Below, piece by piece: positions 26,753-34,960 of a stretch of 64,000 nucleotides of DNA. The translations under genes were made by a program, and so were the position numbers. How positions within the stretch are numbered: the stretch's first letter is position 1; each line of letters opens with the position of its first letter. The stretch comes from Ardenticatenaceae bacterium (lineage in GTDB: Bacteria > Chloroflexota > Anaerolineae > Promineifilales > Promineifilaceae), in NCBI GenBank assembly GCA_020634435.1, contig JACKBS010000010.1:473726-537725 (forward strand), read 5' to 3'. Under the pieces are notes generated by a model that saw only the letters and a program-made list of their open reading frames with translations, was not told the DNA's origin and did no database searches.

Positions 26753-28291
26753 ATGTCTTTGTGGAATCGTACGACCCGTTTTTTCATTTTGTTTGTGCTG
26801 TTTTTAGGAGTTGGTTTGTGGTTGAACACTGGTCACGAAAGCAAGGTGGCGGCGGAAACGGCCGTTACCCAGGCTGACCAGAATAACCCCATACCTGAAT
26901 TTACCTCTCAGGGCTTCGCCATTACCGGTGCCCAACATTGGGCCGTTCTCATGTGCAAATTTTCCGATGTGAGCAGCGAACCACAGACCAAATCGTTCTT
27001 CGAGAACATGTTTGAGCGAACCACCGGCCCCAGCTTGCACAACTATTGGCGCGAAGTTTCCTACAACAACATCACCGCCATCACGGCCGATGCCCACGGC
27101 TGGTTTACCTTGCCCAAAAGCCGCGCTGGCTATTCATTTAGCAGCGCCACGGCCGGTTTTGCTGTAGAGGACATCATTCAAGACTGCATCAATGTGGCCA
27201 ATCCTTCCGTTAACTTTTCCCTTTATGATGCCGTCGCTGTCATGCTCAACAGCGACTCCCCGGTCGCCATTACCACCCTCTGGCCGCTCTCTTACCCCGA
27301 TGGCGCAGTCATCCAACTAGGAGCATTAGCCATCCCTAGCAACAAATACAACCTGGCCCTGGTGGCCCACGAAATGGGCCACGCTTACAGCCTGCCCCAC
27401 TCCAGCGCCAACGGCAACGAATATCAAAACCCGTGGGATGTGATGGGCATTGCTTCCAGCTATCGCTGCTCGGTTAACGCAGATCCCATCTATAGCTGCC
27501 TGGGGCAACACACTATCGCCGCCTACAAGGATTACCTCGGTTGGATACAACCGGCCCAGAAGTATGTGGCCCCCATGGGCACCCATACCATCACTTTGGA
27601 GCGGCTAGCCTTGCCCCAAACCAACAACTACTTGATGGCCGAAATCAATGCGGGTGGCACCACCTATGTGCTAGAAGCCCGCCAACGAGTTGGCTACGAC
27701 ACCAAACTGGCCGGTGACGCGGTGCTCATTCACAAAGTGGACGATCTGGTAGACCCCACAGGTGCGCCCTACGATGATGAAGGCGCGATGTGGAAACCAG
27801 GAGAAACCTTCGTAGATGCCGCCAACGAGATTGAAGTGCATATTGATTCAGCGACGGCCACCGGTTTTGTCATCACCATCAAAAATGGCTCAGAGCCACA
27901 GGTTAACGCCACGCTGTCGGCAAATCCCACCACACCAGCGGCCAACGAGGTGGTCGAATTCCAGACGAAGCTCACCTACGTTGATGGAAATTCTGGCACG
28001 GTAGCAGCTACCGTCTCGGTCACCATCCCCGCCGAGATGACGCTGGTACCCAACAGCGTCACCACAACGGCGGGCACCATCATCAGCCAGAACCCACCAG
28101 AGATTTCACTGCCTACTTTGGGAGAAACGGCCGTAATCATCACCTACCAGGCTACCGTCAACGGCGCCATCACTGACCCCACGCCCATTACCGTGCCCGT
28201 CGCCGTGGAGTGGAACAGCCAGACCAGTAACTTCAGCCAAGTGATCATTGCCAATGGAACGGCCGTTTACCTGCCCCTAATCACCCGGTAG
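26753..28291 (+). CDS. Secreted M6-like zinc metalloprotease
   Basis: A 512-residue exported protease. Residues 1-25 are a signal peptide or anchor (FFILFVLFLGVGLWL). The catalytic domain has HEMGHAYSLPH with zinc ligands His206, His210 and probably His216 and catalytic Glu207, the HExxHxxxLPH form seen in M6 (immune-inhibitor-like) peptidases; NPWDVMG is the Met-turn region. After about 385 a DUF11-like beta-sandwich follows (NATLSANPTTPAANEVVEFQ), and the protein ends VYLPLITR, a C-terminal signature recurring in secreted Anaerolineae proteins. GGAGG lies 9 bases before the ATG at 26753; the upstream frame overlaps the azoreductase gene. Confidence 0.9.
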   Translation: MSLWNRTTRFFILFVLFLGVGLWLNTGHESKVAAETAVTQADQNNPIPEFTSQGFAITGAQHWAVLMCKFSDVSSEPQTKSFFENMFERTTGPSLHNYWREVSYNNITAITADAHGWFTLPKSRAGYSFSSATAGFAVEDIIQDCINVANPSVNFSLYDAVAVMLNSDSPVAITTLWPLSYPDGAVIQLGALAIPSNKYNLALVAHEMGHAYSLPHSSANGNEYQNPWDVMGIASSYRCSVNADPIYSCLGQHTIAAYKDYLGWIQPAQKYVAPMGTHTITLERLALPQTNNYLMAEINAGGTTYVLEARQRVGYDTKLAGDAVLIHKVDDLVDPTGAPYDDEGAMWKPGETFVDAANEIEVHIDSATATGFVITIKNGSEPQVNATLSANPTTPAANEVVEFQTKLTYVDGNSGTVAATVSVTIPAEMTLVPNSVTTTAGTIISQNPPEISLPTLGETAVIITYQATVNGAITDPTPITVPVAVEWNSQTSNFSQVIIANGTAVYLPLITR

Positions 28292-28327
28292 AGAATGGAA
28301 ACGGCCGTTAACCTCATAAATGAAATC

Positions 28328-28354
28328 GTGGGTCGGCTCAACAATCCGACCCAC
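28328..28354 (+). repeat. Hairpin repeat carrying a ribosome binding site, copy 2
   Basis: GTGGGTCGG and CCGACCCAC form a perfect 9-bp stem around 9 bases, followed by ATTCACGAAGGAG and the ATG at 28373. Apart from the loop, it matches the element upstream of prk (9232-9258, minus strand) through to the ribosome binding site. Confidence 0.75.
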
Positions 28355-28372
28355 ATTCACGAAGGAGAAATC

Positions 28373-30991
28373 ATGAAAACAGATCAACCCCAAGGCAAAC
28401 AAAGACCCCTTTTAAACATAAGCACCTGGCTGCTTTTGCTCCTCTTAACCGGTGCGATTCTGCTGCTCTCCAACAGAGCCGAAGCGGGCGGCTCCATCAT
28501 CTACGTACGCGCCAACGCCAGCGGAGCCAACAACGGTACCTCTTGGACCAATGCCTATACGAACCTGCAAACGGCCCTCAACAACGCCAGCTCAGGCAGC
28601 GAAATCTGGGTGGCTGCTGGCACCTACAAACCCACCACCAGCACCAACCGCGGCGCCAGTTTTAGCGCCAACAACTTTGTTACTATTTTCGGCGGGTTTG
28701 CCGGAACAGAAACCTTGCGCAGCCAGCGCAATCCCAGCGCTAATGTCACTATTCTCAGCGGCGATTTATTAGGCAACGACAACGGCAATTTGGACCTGGC
28801 TGAACCAACCCGCCAAGACAACAGCTATCAGGTGGTGCGCAACGCCATCGGCAACAACATCGTCCAGCTGGATGGCTTTACTATTACCGGCGGCCATGCC
28901 AACGGCGACAGTGCTCATGATGACGGCGGTGGCATTTACAGTGACAACAACAGCATCACATTGGCCAACCTGGTCATCATCCACAACGTTGCTAAAGATT
29001 CCGGCGGAGGTATCTACAACGCGTTTTCTGACAACAGCATGGTAAACGTCAAATTCATGGGCAACCAGGCCGCATTTGGCGGTGCTTTTTACACTGTTCA
29101 GGCCGAGCCAACCCTGATGAACGTCGTCTTTAGTGGCAATGAGGCCAGCATTGCTGGCGGCGGCATTTACGTTACAACCACCAACGACTTGCATCTGGTG
29201 AATGTTACCTTTAGCAACAATTCCGCCAGCAACAGCGGTGGCGGCATTTACCGGCAAGCGGGTCCACTCACCATTACTAACAGCATTTTCTGGGGCAATC
29301 TCCCGCAAGCCATTAGAACCAACGACGCCGTCGCCGATCCAGTGACTGTAACTTACAGTCTGGTAGAAAATGGGTACACAGGCAGTGGCAACATCAGCGA
29401 AAATCCCCAATTTACCAACGCCAAAGGCACTGATCAGATTGCCGGCACCCGTGACGACGATTTATCTTTATTCACCACGTCACCCGCTATTGATGCCGGG
29501 CAAAACAGTGCCGTTCCCAGCGATACGGCCGATTTAGACAACGACAGCAACACGGCCGAATCAACCCCACGGGATTTAGCCCTAAAGCCACGCTTTTACA
29601 ACCACCCGAACGCCGACACGGGTTCAGGCACACCGCCACTGGTAGACATGGGCGCTTTTGAAGCCCAGGCTCCGCCAACCCCTGTGGCCGTTTCCGGCAA
29701 AATCACCGGCGGCAACAACGCTCCCGCGGCCAATGTGCTTGTTTCGATTATGCACATTGAGGGCATTGAAGTGACCCAGGCGGTGCAGAATGTCTACAAT
29801 ACCATTCCACTGGTGCAGGATAAGGACACGATTGCCCGCATTTACGCCCCGGCCAATGGCCCTACCTCCCCCGTAGCGGTGCCCATTTTGCTCAATGGCA
29901 CCCGCAACAATGTGGCCTTACCAGACTCGCCACTTACCGTCGGGCCGATGAATCTGGCGAACAAAACAGCACCCAGTCGCGGCGAGTATGACAGCAGCTT
30001 CAACATCCTTTTACCCACAACCTGGCTGTCTGGCGACGTCACGCTCACGGCCGAACTCGACCTGAGCGCTGGCTACGCCGACATGACCGATGCCAATGGC
30101 AATTTCACTCTCAATTTACCGCCGGGCACCTACACCATCCAGCCCCAAAAAGAAGGGGTCACTTTCCTGCCCAGTTCCCGAACGGTGACGCTGCCCACCA
30201 GCCAGCCGGTCAACTTCACCATGCTGGACCAATCTGTGTATTTGCCAATGATTGTTAACGGCAACAGCCCAACTATAGCCGCCAATGAACCTGCTTACAG
30301 CCAGCAAACGGCCGTTACCGCCAAATTTACCAATCTACCACCCATGCGCCTGACCATCGTGCCCATCCGCTACACCAGCGCCATCAACGCCCAGGTGTAC
30401 GAACCGCCCACCGATTTCAGTGCCATTGTGGCGGGCTTGGCACGCGCCTACCCCGTGGACGATGTTGAGCTAACGGTGCATGCCACCGTGGATGTGGCTG
30501 GTGTGTCGGGGCAGTTTGCGCTGAATACCGTTTTGGATGCTATAGAAGAACTCAAAGCAAACGAGGCCGCGCCTGCCTATCAAGTTTATTACGGGGTCAC
30601 TTCCGCCAATCTATCGGCCTCAGACGTCCAGGGGATTTATGGCTGGGCCACCGTAGGAAGCCGGACAGCCTCAGCGGTTGGGGAAGGGTCCTTCCTAGCC
30701 ATCCATGAAATCGGCCATACGTTCGGGCTGAGTCATTCCTGCGACGATCCCAACTTCCCCTACCTGGATGGCTCAACCGGTGAATACGGGCTAGAGGTCG
30801 CCCTGGAGTTTGTTTATGCACCCGATGTCACCAATGATTTTATGAGCACCTCTGCCTGCCCCGTGAGCAACCCGAATTTGAGTTACATTTGGTTTTCTTA
30901 TTACCACTATCTGAAGCTTTTTAATGACCAATTGGCAAATGGAAATAAAAACAGACTTCCCGCCGCAGAAAACAGTGAAAGGCCAGAGTAA
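28373..30991 (+). CDS. Secreted beta-helix protein with a C-terminal metalloprotease domain
   Basis: An 872-residue exported protein. Residues 18-39 are a signal peptide (TWLLLLLLTGAILLLSNRAEA). Residues about 40-430 form a right-handed beta-helix ending in a choice-of-anchor-Q pattern (SPAIDAGQN, DMGAFEAQ). The rest mixes a carboxypeptidase-regulatory-like domain and a protease beta-domain, then the metzincin-like site HEIGHTFGLSH with His778, Glu779, His782 and His788. The two middle domains appear interleaved (see findings). SVYLPMIVNG occurs internally. The ATG at 28373 follows AAGGAG supplied by the repeat; the in-frame ATG at 28295 would translate the repeat. Confidence 0.85.
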   Translation: MKTDQPQGKQRPLLNISTWLLLLLLTGAILLLSNRAEAGGSIIYVRANASGANNGTSWTNAYTNLQTALNNASSGSEIWVAAGTYKPTTSTNRGASFSANNFVTIFGGFAGTETLRSQRNPSANVTILSGDLLGNDNGNLDLAEPTRQDNSYQVVRNAIGNNIVQLDGFTITGGHANGDSAHDDGGGIYSDNNSITLANLVIIHNVAKDSGGGIYNAFSDNSMVNVKFMGNQAAFGGAFYTVQAEPTLMNVVFSGNEASIAGGGIYVTTTNDLHLVNVTFSNNSASNSGGGIYRQAGPLTITNSIFWGNLPQAIRTNDAVADPVTVTYSLVENGYTGSGNISENPQFTNAKGTDQIAGTRDDDLSLFTTSPAIDAGQNSAVPSDTADLDNDSNTAESTPRDLALKPRFYNHPNADTGSGTPPLVDMGAFEAQAPPTPVAVSGKITGGNNAPAANVLVSIMHIEGIEVTQAVQNVYNTIPLVQDKDTIARIYAPANGPTSPVAVPILLNGTRNNVALPDSPLTVGPMNLANKTAPSRGEYDSSFNILLPTTWLSGDVTLTAELDLSAGYADMTDANGNFTLNLPPGTYTIQPQKEGVTFLPSSRTVTLPTSQPVNFTMLDQSVYLPMIVNGNSPTIAANEPAYSQQTAVTAKFTNLPPMRLTIVPIRYTSAINAQVYEPPTDFSAIVAGLARAYPVDDVELTVHATVDVAGVSGQFALNTVLDAIEELKANEAAPAYQVYYGVTSANLSASDVQGIYGWATVGSRTASAVGEGSFLAIHEIGHTFGLSHSCDDPNFPYLDGSTGEYGLEVALEFVYAPDVTNDFMSTSACPVSNPNLSYIWFSYYHYLKLFNDQLANGNKNRLPAAENSERPE

Positions 30992-31080
30992 GAAAAAAGA
31001 TCGCTCAAAAAGATATGAGACTGGCGTAATATCAGACTCGAAGTTGAGCTTAATACGCTGGCATAGTCGATAGCATTACC

Positions 31081-31111
31081 AAAGACTCCGAGTGTGTCGG
31101 AGTCTTTTTTT
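31081..31111 (+). terminator. Rho-independent terminator
   Basis: An 11-bp perfect stem AAAGACTCCGA/TCGGAGTCTTT (31081-31091, 31097-31107) with loop GTGTG runs into a T tract. It ends transcription of the metalloprotease gene. Confidence 0.9.
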
Positions 31112-31170
31112 GCATATTTACAACCCAAACTGGTTGCTACCACAAGACAACAATTGGCAACGGAGCCTCA

Positions 31171-31199
31171 TTGACATTTTGCATATATTTATATATACT
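31171..31199 (+). promoter_or_regulatory. Consensus promoter of the PadR-sulfatase cluster
   Basis: TTGACA (31171-31176), a 17-bp spacer and TATACT (31194-31199). The spacer is an AT-rich alternating TATATTTATATATA tract that could double as a PadR operator. The start codon lies about 170 bp downstream, leaving a long leader. Confidence 0.7.
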
Positions 31200-31370
31200 A
31201 TCTTTGTACACAATTACCAGAGAAGTATATGATCTCATTTAGTGTATGAAAGTTGTGAAAACGGCCGTCTTTCCCCCCTCCTCACTATACCGATGGCCAA
31301 ACAAACGCCCTATCTCATCATTCGTAATACGCATTCGTTTCGCGCATATCTATTTGGAGGGAAAGTCAGA

Positions 31371-31964
31371 ATGAAGATGAAGCTAGAGCACTACATCCTA
31401 GGTTTGCTGAGCATCAATCCTAGTACTGGCTATGACATCAAAAAATTCCTTGATACGGAAGGGCGCTTTGATAGAAGAAGGGCTCCGCTTAGCCAGATTT
31501 ACACAACCCTAAAGCGCATGATGGAAAACAATCTCGTAACTTTCGAAGAAGAAAAACGCGAAGGCAAACCAGATATTAAAATCTACTCCATCACCCAGCA
31601 AGGCATCAACGCGCTTATTGAGTTCCTACACAATCCAAACAAACAAACATTCCGCTACAGTGGTGAAAACAGCCTGTTGTTTCGCGTGCGCTATGCATTT
31701 TTGGTGAAACCAGAGGTAATCGTTCAGCAAATTCAAGATGAGCTAGCGTTTCGCCACGAGCAAATTCGTAAGTTCCGGCACCGCAATCGCACGATTCGAT
31801 CAACCGCTTTGACAACCCAAGAATTAGCCAATGCGCAGGCAATCAATGATGAGCTGCACAGCTACGGTGCGCAAAGAATGGACCGGTATGTAGCTTATCT
31901 AGAGAGTATGCTCACATTCTTTGAGGAACAACAAGTAGATAACGCCGTCTCGACGATTGCGTAA
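31371..31964 (+). CDS. PadR-family transcriptional regulator
   Basis: A 197-residue regulator with an N-terminal PadR winged helix (KLEHYILGLLSINPSTGYDI, then SQIYTTLKRMMENNLVTFEE) and a C-terminal helical Vir_act-type dimerisation region from about 85. PadR proteins repress by binding inverted repeats and release on small-molecule binding. The ATG at 31371 follows GGAGG; the open frame begins 43 codons earlier but lacks a ribosome binding site there. The gene is 23 bp upstream of the first of three sulfatase genes, so it probably regulates that cluster and itself. Confidence 0.9.
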   Translation: MKMKLEHYILGLLSINPSTGYDIKKFLDTEGRFDRRRAPLSQIYTTLKRMMENNLVTFEEEKREGKPDIKIYSITQQGINALIEFLHNPNKQTFRYSGENSLLFRVRYAFLVKPEVIVQQIQDELAFRHEQIRKFRHRNRTIRSTALTTQELANAQAINDELHSYGAQRMDRYVAYLESMLTFFEEQQVDNAVSTIA

Positions 31965-31987
31965 TAACACCATGCCGTTGGAGTGAA

Positions 31988-33457
31988 ATGAACATGAATC
32001 TCGTCCTCATCATTACCGATTCCCAAATGAAGACAATGGTCGGTGCCTATGGGAACACCGAGGCCAACACCCCCAATTTGGATCGACTGGCCGCACGCGG
32101 CATTAGGTTTGAAAATGCGTATACCAGCGCCCCGGTTTGCACACCTGCCCGTGGCGCTATTTTTTCCGGTATGCAGCCAGCGGTGAACGGTGCCTGGGCC
32201 AACAATATGTCACCGCAGCAGGCCATTCCGCTCATGGGCACCATCTTCCGCGAATATGGCTACCGTGCCGCCTACACTGGCAAGTGGCATCTGGACGGCT
32301 CCGAATATTTTGGCGATGGCGAACCGGGCGGCGGGTTTGAGCCGGATTGGTGGTTTGATGGCTACCGGTACGCGCAAACCATTGGGCCAGAGATGTTTGC
32401 CAAGTACAAGAGTGTAAAAACAGCAGCCGAACTCCGTGCAGCGGGCTTTACCGAAGAAAAAATGTGGGGCCACATGGTCGCCGACCACGCCATCGACTTC
32501 TTGGAGCAGGTGGGCGAAGATGAGCCATTCTTACTGGTCGCTTCATTTGATGAGCCGCACGGGCCATTTGTAGCTCCGCCCGAATATTGGGAGCATTTTG
32601 AGGCGATGGACATCCCGGAGCCAGCCAATTACAACGCCCCTGTAGACGGCAAACCCGCCATGCAACAGCTACAGCGGCAGCAAAATGGGGATGTGCCGTG
32701 GGAAAAGAGAGCCGCTTATGTGAACCGGTTCTACGGCTGCAACAGCTATATTGACCGCGAAATTGGCCGCGTGTTGGACGCCGTAGAACGGCTGCACGGC
32801 GAGGACACGGTCATCGTCTACACCAGCGACCACGGGGATATGCTGGGTGCACACGGTCTGTTTACCAAAGGGCCGATGATGTACCAGGAAGTCACCAATA
32901 TCCCCTTCATCGTGCGACTGCCTGGCGCACCAGAAGGCACGGCCAGTGAAGCGCTGGTAAGCCAGATTGACCTGCTGCCCACCTTCCTTGATCTGGCTGG
33001 TATCGCGCAGCCTGAGAGCCTGCATGGTGAAAGCCTACGCACCGTTTTTGAGAATCCAGAAACGGCCGTTCACGACCACATTTTCATTAGCTTCAACCGC
33101 TTTGCCATCAACCACGATCAGTTTGGCGCGTTTTATCCGATCCGCTGCGTGTACGACGGCCGTTTCAAACTGGCCATCAACCTGCTAGAAACAGACGAAC
33201 TGTATGATCTGGAAACCGACCCCCGCGAACTAAACAACCTGATCAACGACCCAGCTCATGCCGAAATCCGCAACCAGCTGCATGCGTTGATCATTGACGA
33301 AATGAACCGCATTCGGGACCCGTTCCGTGCGTTTGCCTGGAGCACGCGCCCCTGGAACCAAACGCAGGAGCCATTTTACTGGGGCGGCAAAAACCGCAAA
33401 CCACCCAAAGGTTTCCCCTTTGAACCAGAAGGACTCACTGGGCCATTTGCAGAGTGA
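31988..33457 (+). CDS. Type I sulfatase 1
   Basis: A 489-residue sulfatase of the alkaline-phosphatase superfamily. The CxPxR signature CTPARGAIFSG places the formylglycine precursor at Cys51; LVLIITDSQM gives the metal-binding Asp, and YTSDHGDMLGAHGLF the other Asp and His ligands. There is no signal peptide, so it should act in the cytoplasm on imported sulfate esters. It needs Cys-to-formylglycine conversion by an FGE or anSME enzyme, neither of which is linked here. First of three sulfatase genes in a row; the substrate is unknown. Confidence 0.93.
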   Translation: MNMNLVLIITDSQMKTMVGAYGNTEANTPNLDRLAARGIRFENAYTSAPVCTPARGAIFSGMQPAVNGAWANNMSPQQAIPLMGTIFREYGYRAAYTGKWHLDGSEYFGDGEPGGGFEPDWWFDGYRYAQTIGPEMFAKYKSVKTAAELRAAGFTEEKMWGHMVADHAIDFLEQVGEDEPFLLVASFDEPHGPFVAPPEYWEHFEAMDIPEPANYNAPVDGKPAMQQLQRQQNGDVPWEKRAAYVNRFYGCNSYIDREIGRVLDAVERLHGEDTVIVYTSDHGDMLGAHGLFTKGPMMYQEVTNIPFIVRLPGAPEGTASEALVSQIDLLPTFLDLAGIAQPESLHGESLRTVFENPETAVHDHIFISFNRFAINHDQFGAFYPIRCVYDGRFKLAINLLETDELYDLETDPRELNNLINDPAHAEIRNQLHALIIDEMNRIRDPFRAFAWSTRPWNQTQEPFYWGGKNRKPPKGFPFEPEGLTGPFAE

Positions 33458-33484
33458 CAAAGACTCAATGAAGGAAGAGAAAGC

Positions 33485-34897
33485 ATGAGTCAACCTAATA
33501 TTCTTTTACTGCTTTCGGATCAACACCGGCCCGATTTTCTGACGATCAATTCAGACATTCCGGTGCGCAATCCAAATATTGCCAATCTGGCAGCCCAGGG
33601 TATGAACTTCACAAATGCCGTTTGTGCCTCGCCGACCTGTGCACCATCCCGAGCCTGTTTGGCGTCAGGAAAGTCTTATCATCGCGCAGGCGTGCCCTCT
33701 AACCAGTTTAACTATCCCCTCGACCAGCCCACATTTTACGGCGCTTTGCGCGACAACGGCTACCACGTAGCTGCCGTGGGCAAGTTTGACCTGCACAAAC
33801 CGGAATTTGCCTGGGGGCTGGACGGCACTCATCTGTTGAATGAGTGGGGGTTTTCCGAAGGGGTGGATAGTGAAGGGAAAATTGATGCTATCCGGGCAGT
33901 GACTGGTGCGTGGCCCGTGGGATATGCCTCGTTTTACCAGCGAAAAGGAGGACGCATCGGCGAATACATGTCCAAAATATTGGCCGATTACCCCTATAAA
34001 GATTGTGCGCCGGAGGCCAAGGCGGCCGGCCCGTATACCGCCTATCTGCAAAGCAATGGCCTGCTCGATACCCATGTCCAGGATATCTGGTTCAGGCATC
34101 CTTACACCAGCACCGCCCCCACCCCGCTGCCCGAACATGCGTATGGCGATACCTGGATTGCCAACCAGGGGCTGGCACTGCTGGAAAATTTTGCCGCCGA
34201 CAAGCCGTGGTTTTTGCAGGTGAATTTTGCCGGGCCGCATGACCCGGTGGACGTGACAGAAGCGATGCACAAGCGGTGGTGGGACGTGGATTTTGCGCCA
34301 CCGGTAGATTCCACCGAATTTGATGCCGCCACGCATAACGAGATTCGGCGCAATTATGCCGCGATGATTGAAAACATTGATACGCAGGTGGGGCGCTATC
34401 TTGACTTGTTGGCCGCGCGGGGCGAACTAGAAAATACGATTGTCATTTACGCCAGCGACCACGGCGAGATGCTGGGTGACCACAATTTGTGGATGAAGAG
34501 CGTGCCGTACCATCCTTCCATTTCTGTGCCGCTGGTGATCAGCGGGCCGGGCATTGCCCAAAATGTGGTGAGCGAGGCACTCGTCTCTTTGCATGATTTG
34601 GCCGCCACGTTTTTGGATTATGCGGGTCTGGCCGTGCCGGAAGCGATGGACAGCGTGTCCTTGCAGCCCGTCTTGAGCGGCGAGCAGGTGGCGCACCGGG
34701 ACGTGGTATTTTCTTCTTTGCTGGATTGGGATGCGGTGTACAACGGCCGTTTCAAATTCATCCAGTATCAAGACGGCCGTACCCTACTGTTCGACTTACG
34801 GGAAGACCCCCATGAAACCAACAATCTTGCTGAGCAACAGCCTGAGCTGTGCAGCCAAATGGCTCAAGCAATCAGTGAGATGAAAAAAAAGAGCTAG
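33485..34897 (+). CDS. Type I sulfatase 2
   Basis: A 470-residue sulfatase with the signature CAPSRACLASG (formylglycine precursor Cys52), the N-terminal metal Asp in LLLLSDQHRPD, and YASDHGEMLGDHNLW. It differs clearly from its neighbours, so the three probably act on different linkages or substrates. GAAGGAAG lies upstream of the ATG, 27 bp after sulfatase 1. No signal peptide is present. A strong hairpin begins at its stop codon (34890-34934), which could protect or separate the transcript before sulfatase 3. Confidence 0.93.
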   Translation: MSQPNILLLLSDQHRPDFLTINSDIPVRNPNIANLAAQGMNFTNAVCASPTCAPSRACLASGKSYHRAGVPSNQFNYPLDQPTFYGALRDNGYHVAAVGKFDLHKPEFAWGLDGTHLLNEWGFSEGVDSEGKIDAIRAVTGAWPVGYASFYQRKGGRIGEYMSKILADYPYKDCAPEAKAAGPYTAYLQSNGLLDTHVQDIWFRHPYTSTAPTPLPEHAYGDTWIANQGLALLENFAADKPWFLQVNFAGPHDPVDVTEAMHKRWWDVDFAPPVDSTEFDAATHNEIRRNYAAMIENIDTQVGRYLDLLAARGELENTIVIYASDHGEMLGDHNLWMKSVPYHPSISVPLVISGPGIAQNVVSEALVSLHDLAATFLDYAGLAVPEAMDSVSLQPVLSGEQVAHRDVVFSSLLDWDAVYNGRFKFIQYQDGRTLLFDLREDPHETNNLAEQQPELCSQMAQAISEMKKKS

Positions 34898-34934
34898 AGC
34901 GAGACTTCTCTCTCCTCTCTCTCGCTCTAGCTCT
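34890..34934. repeat. 15-bp stem hairpin between sulfatases 2 and 3
   Basis: AGAGCTAGAGCGAGA pairs perfectly with TCTCGCTCTAGCTCT around a pyrimidine loop. The left arm contains the stop codon of sulfatase 2. There is no T tract, so an mRNA-processing or stabilising role is more likely than termination. Confidence 0.7.
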
Positions 34935-34960
34935 GGTTTGCCAGAAAGGAACGCGGACTC

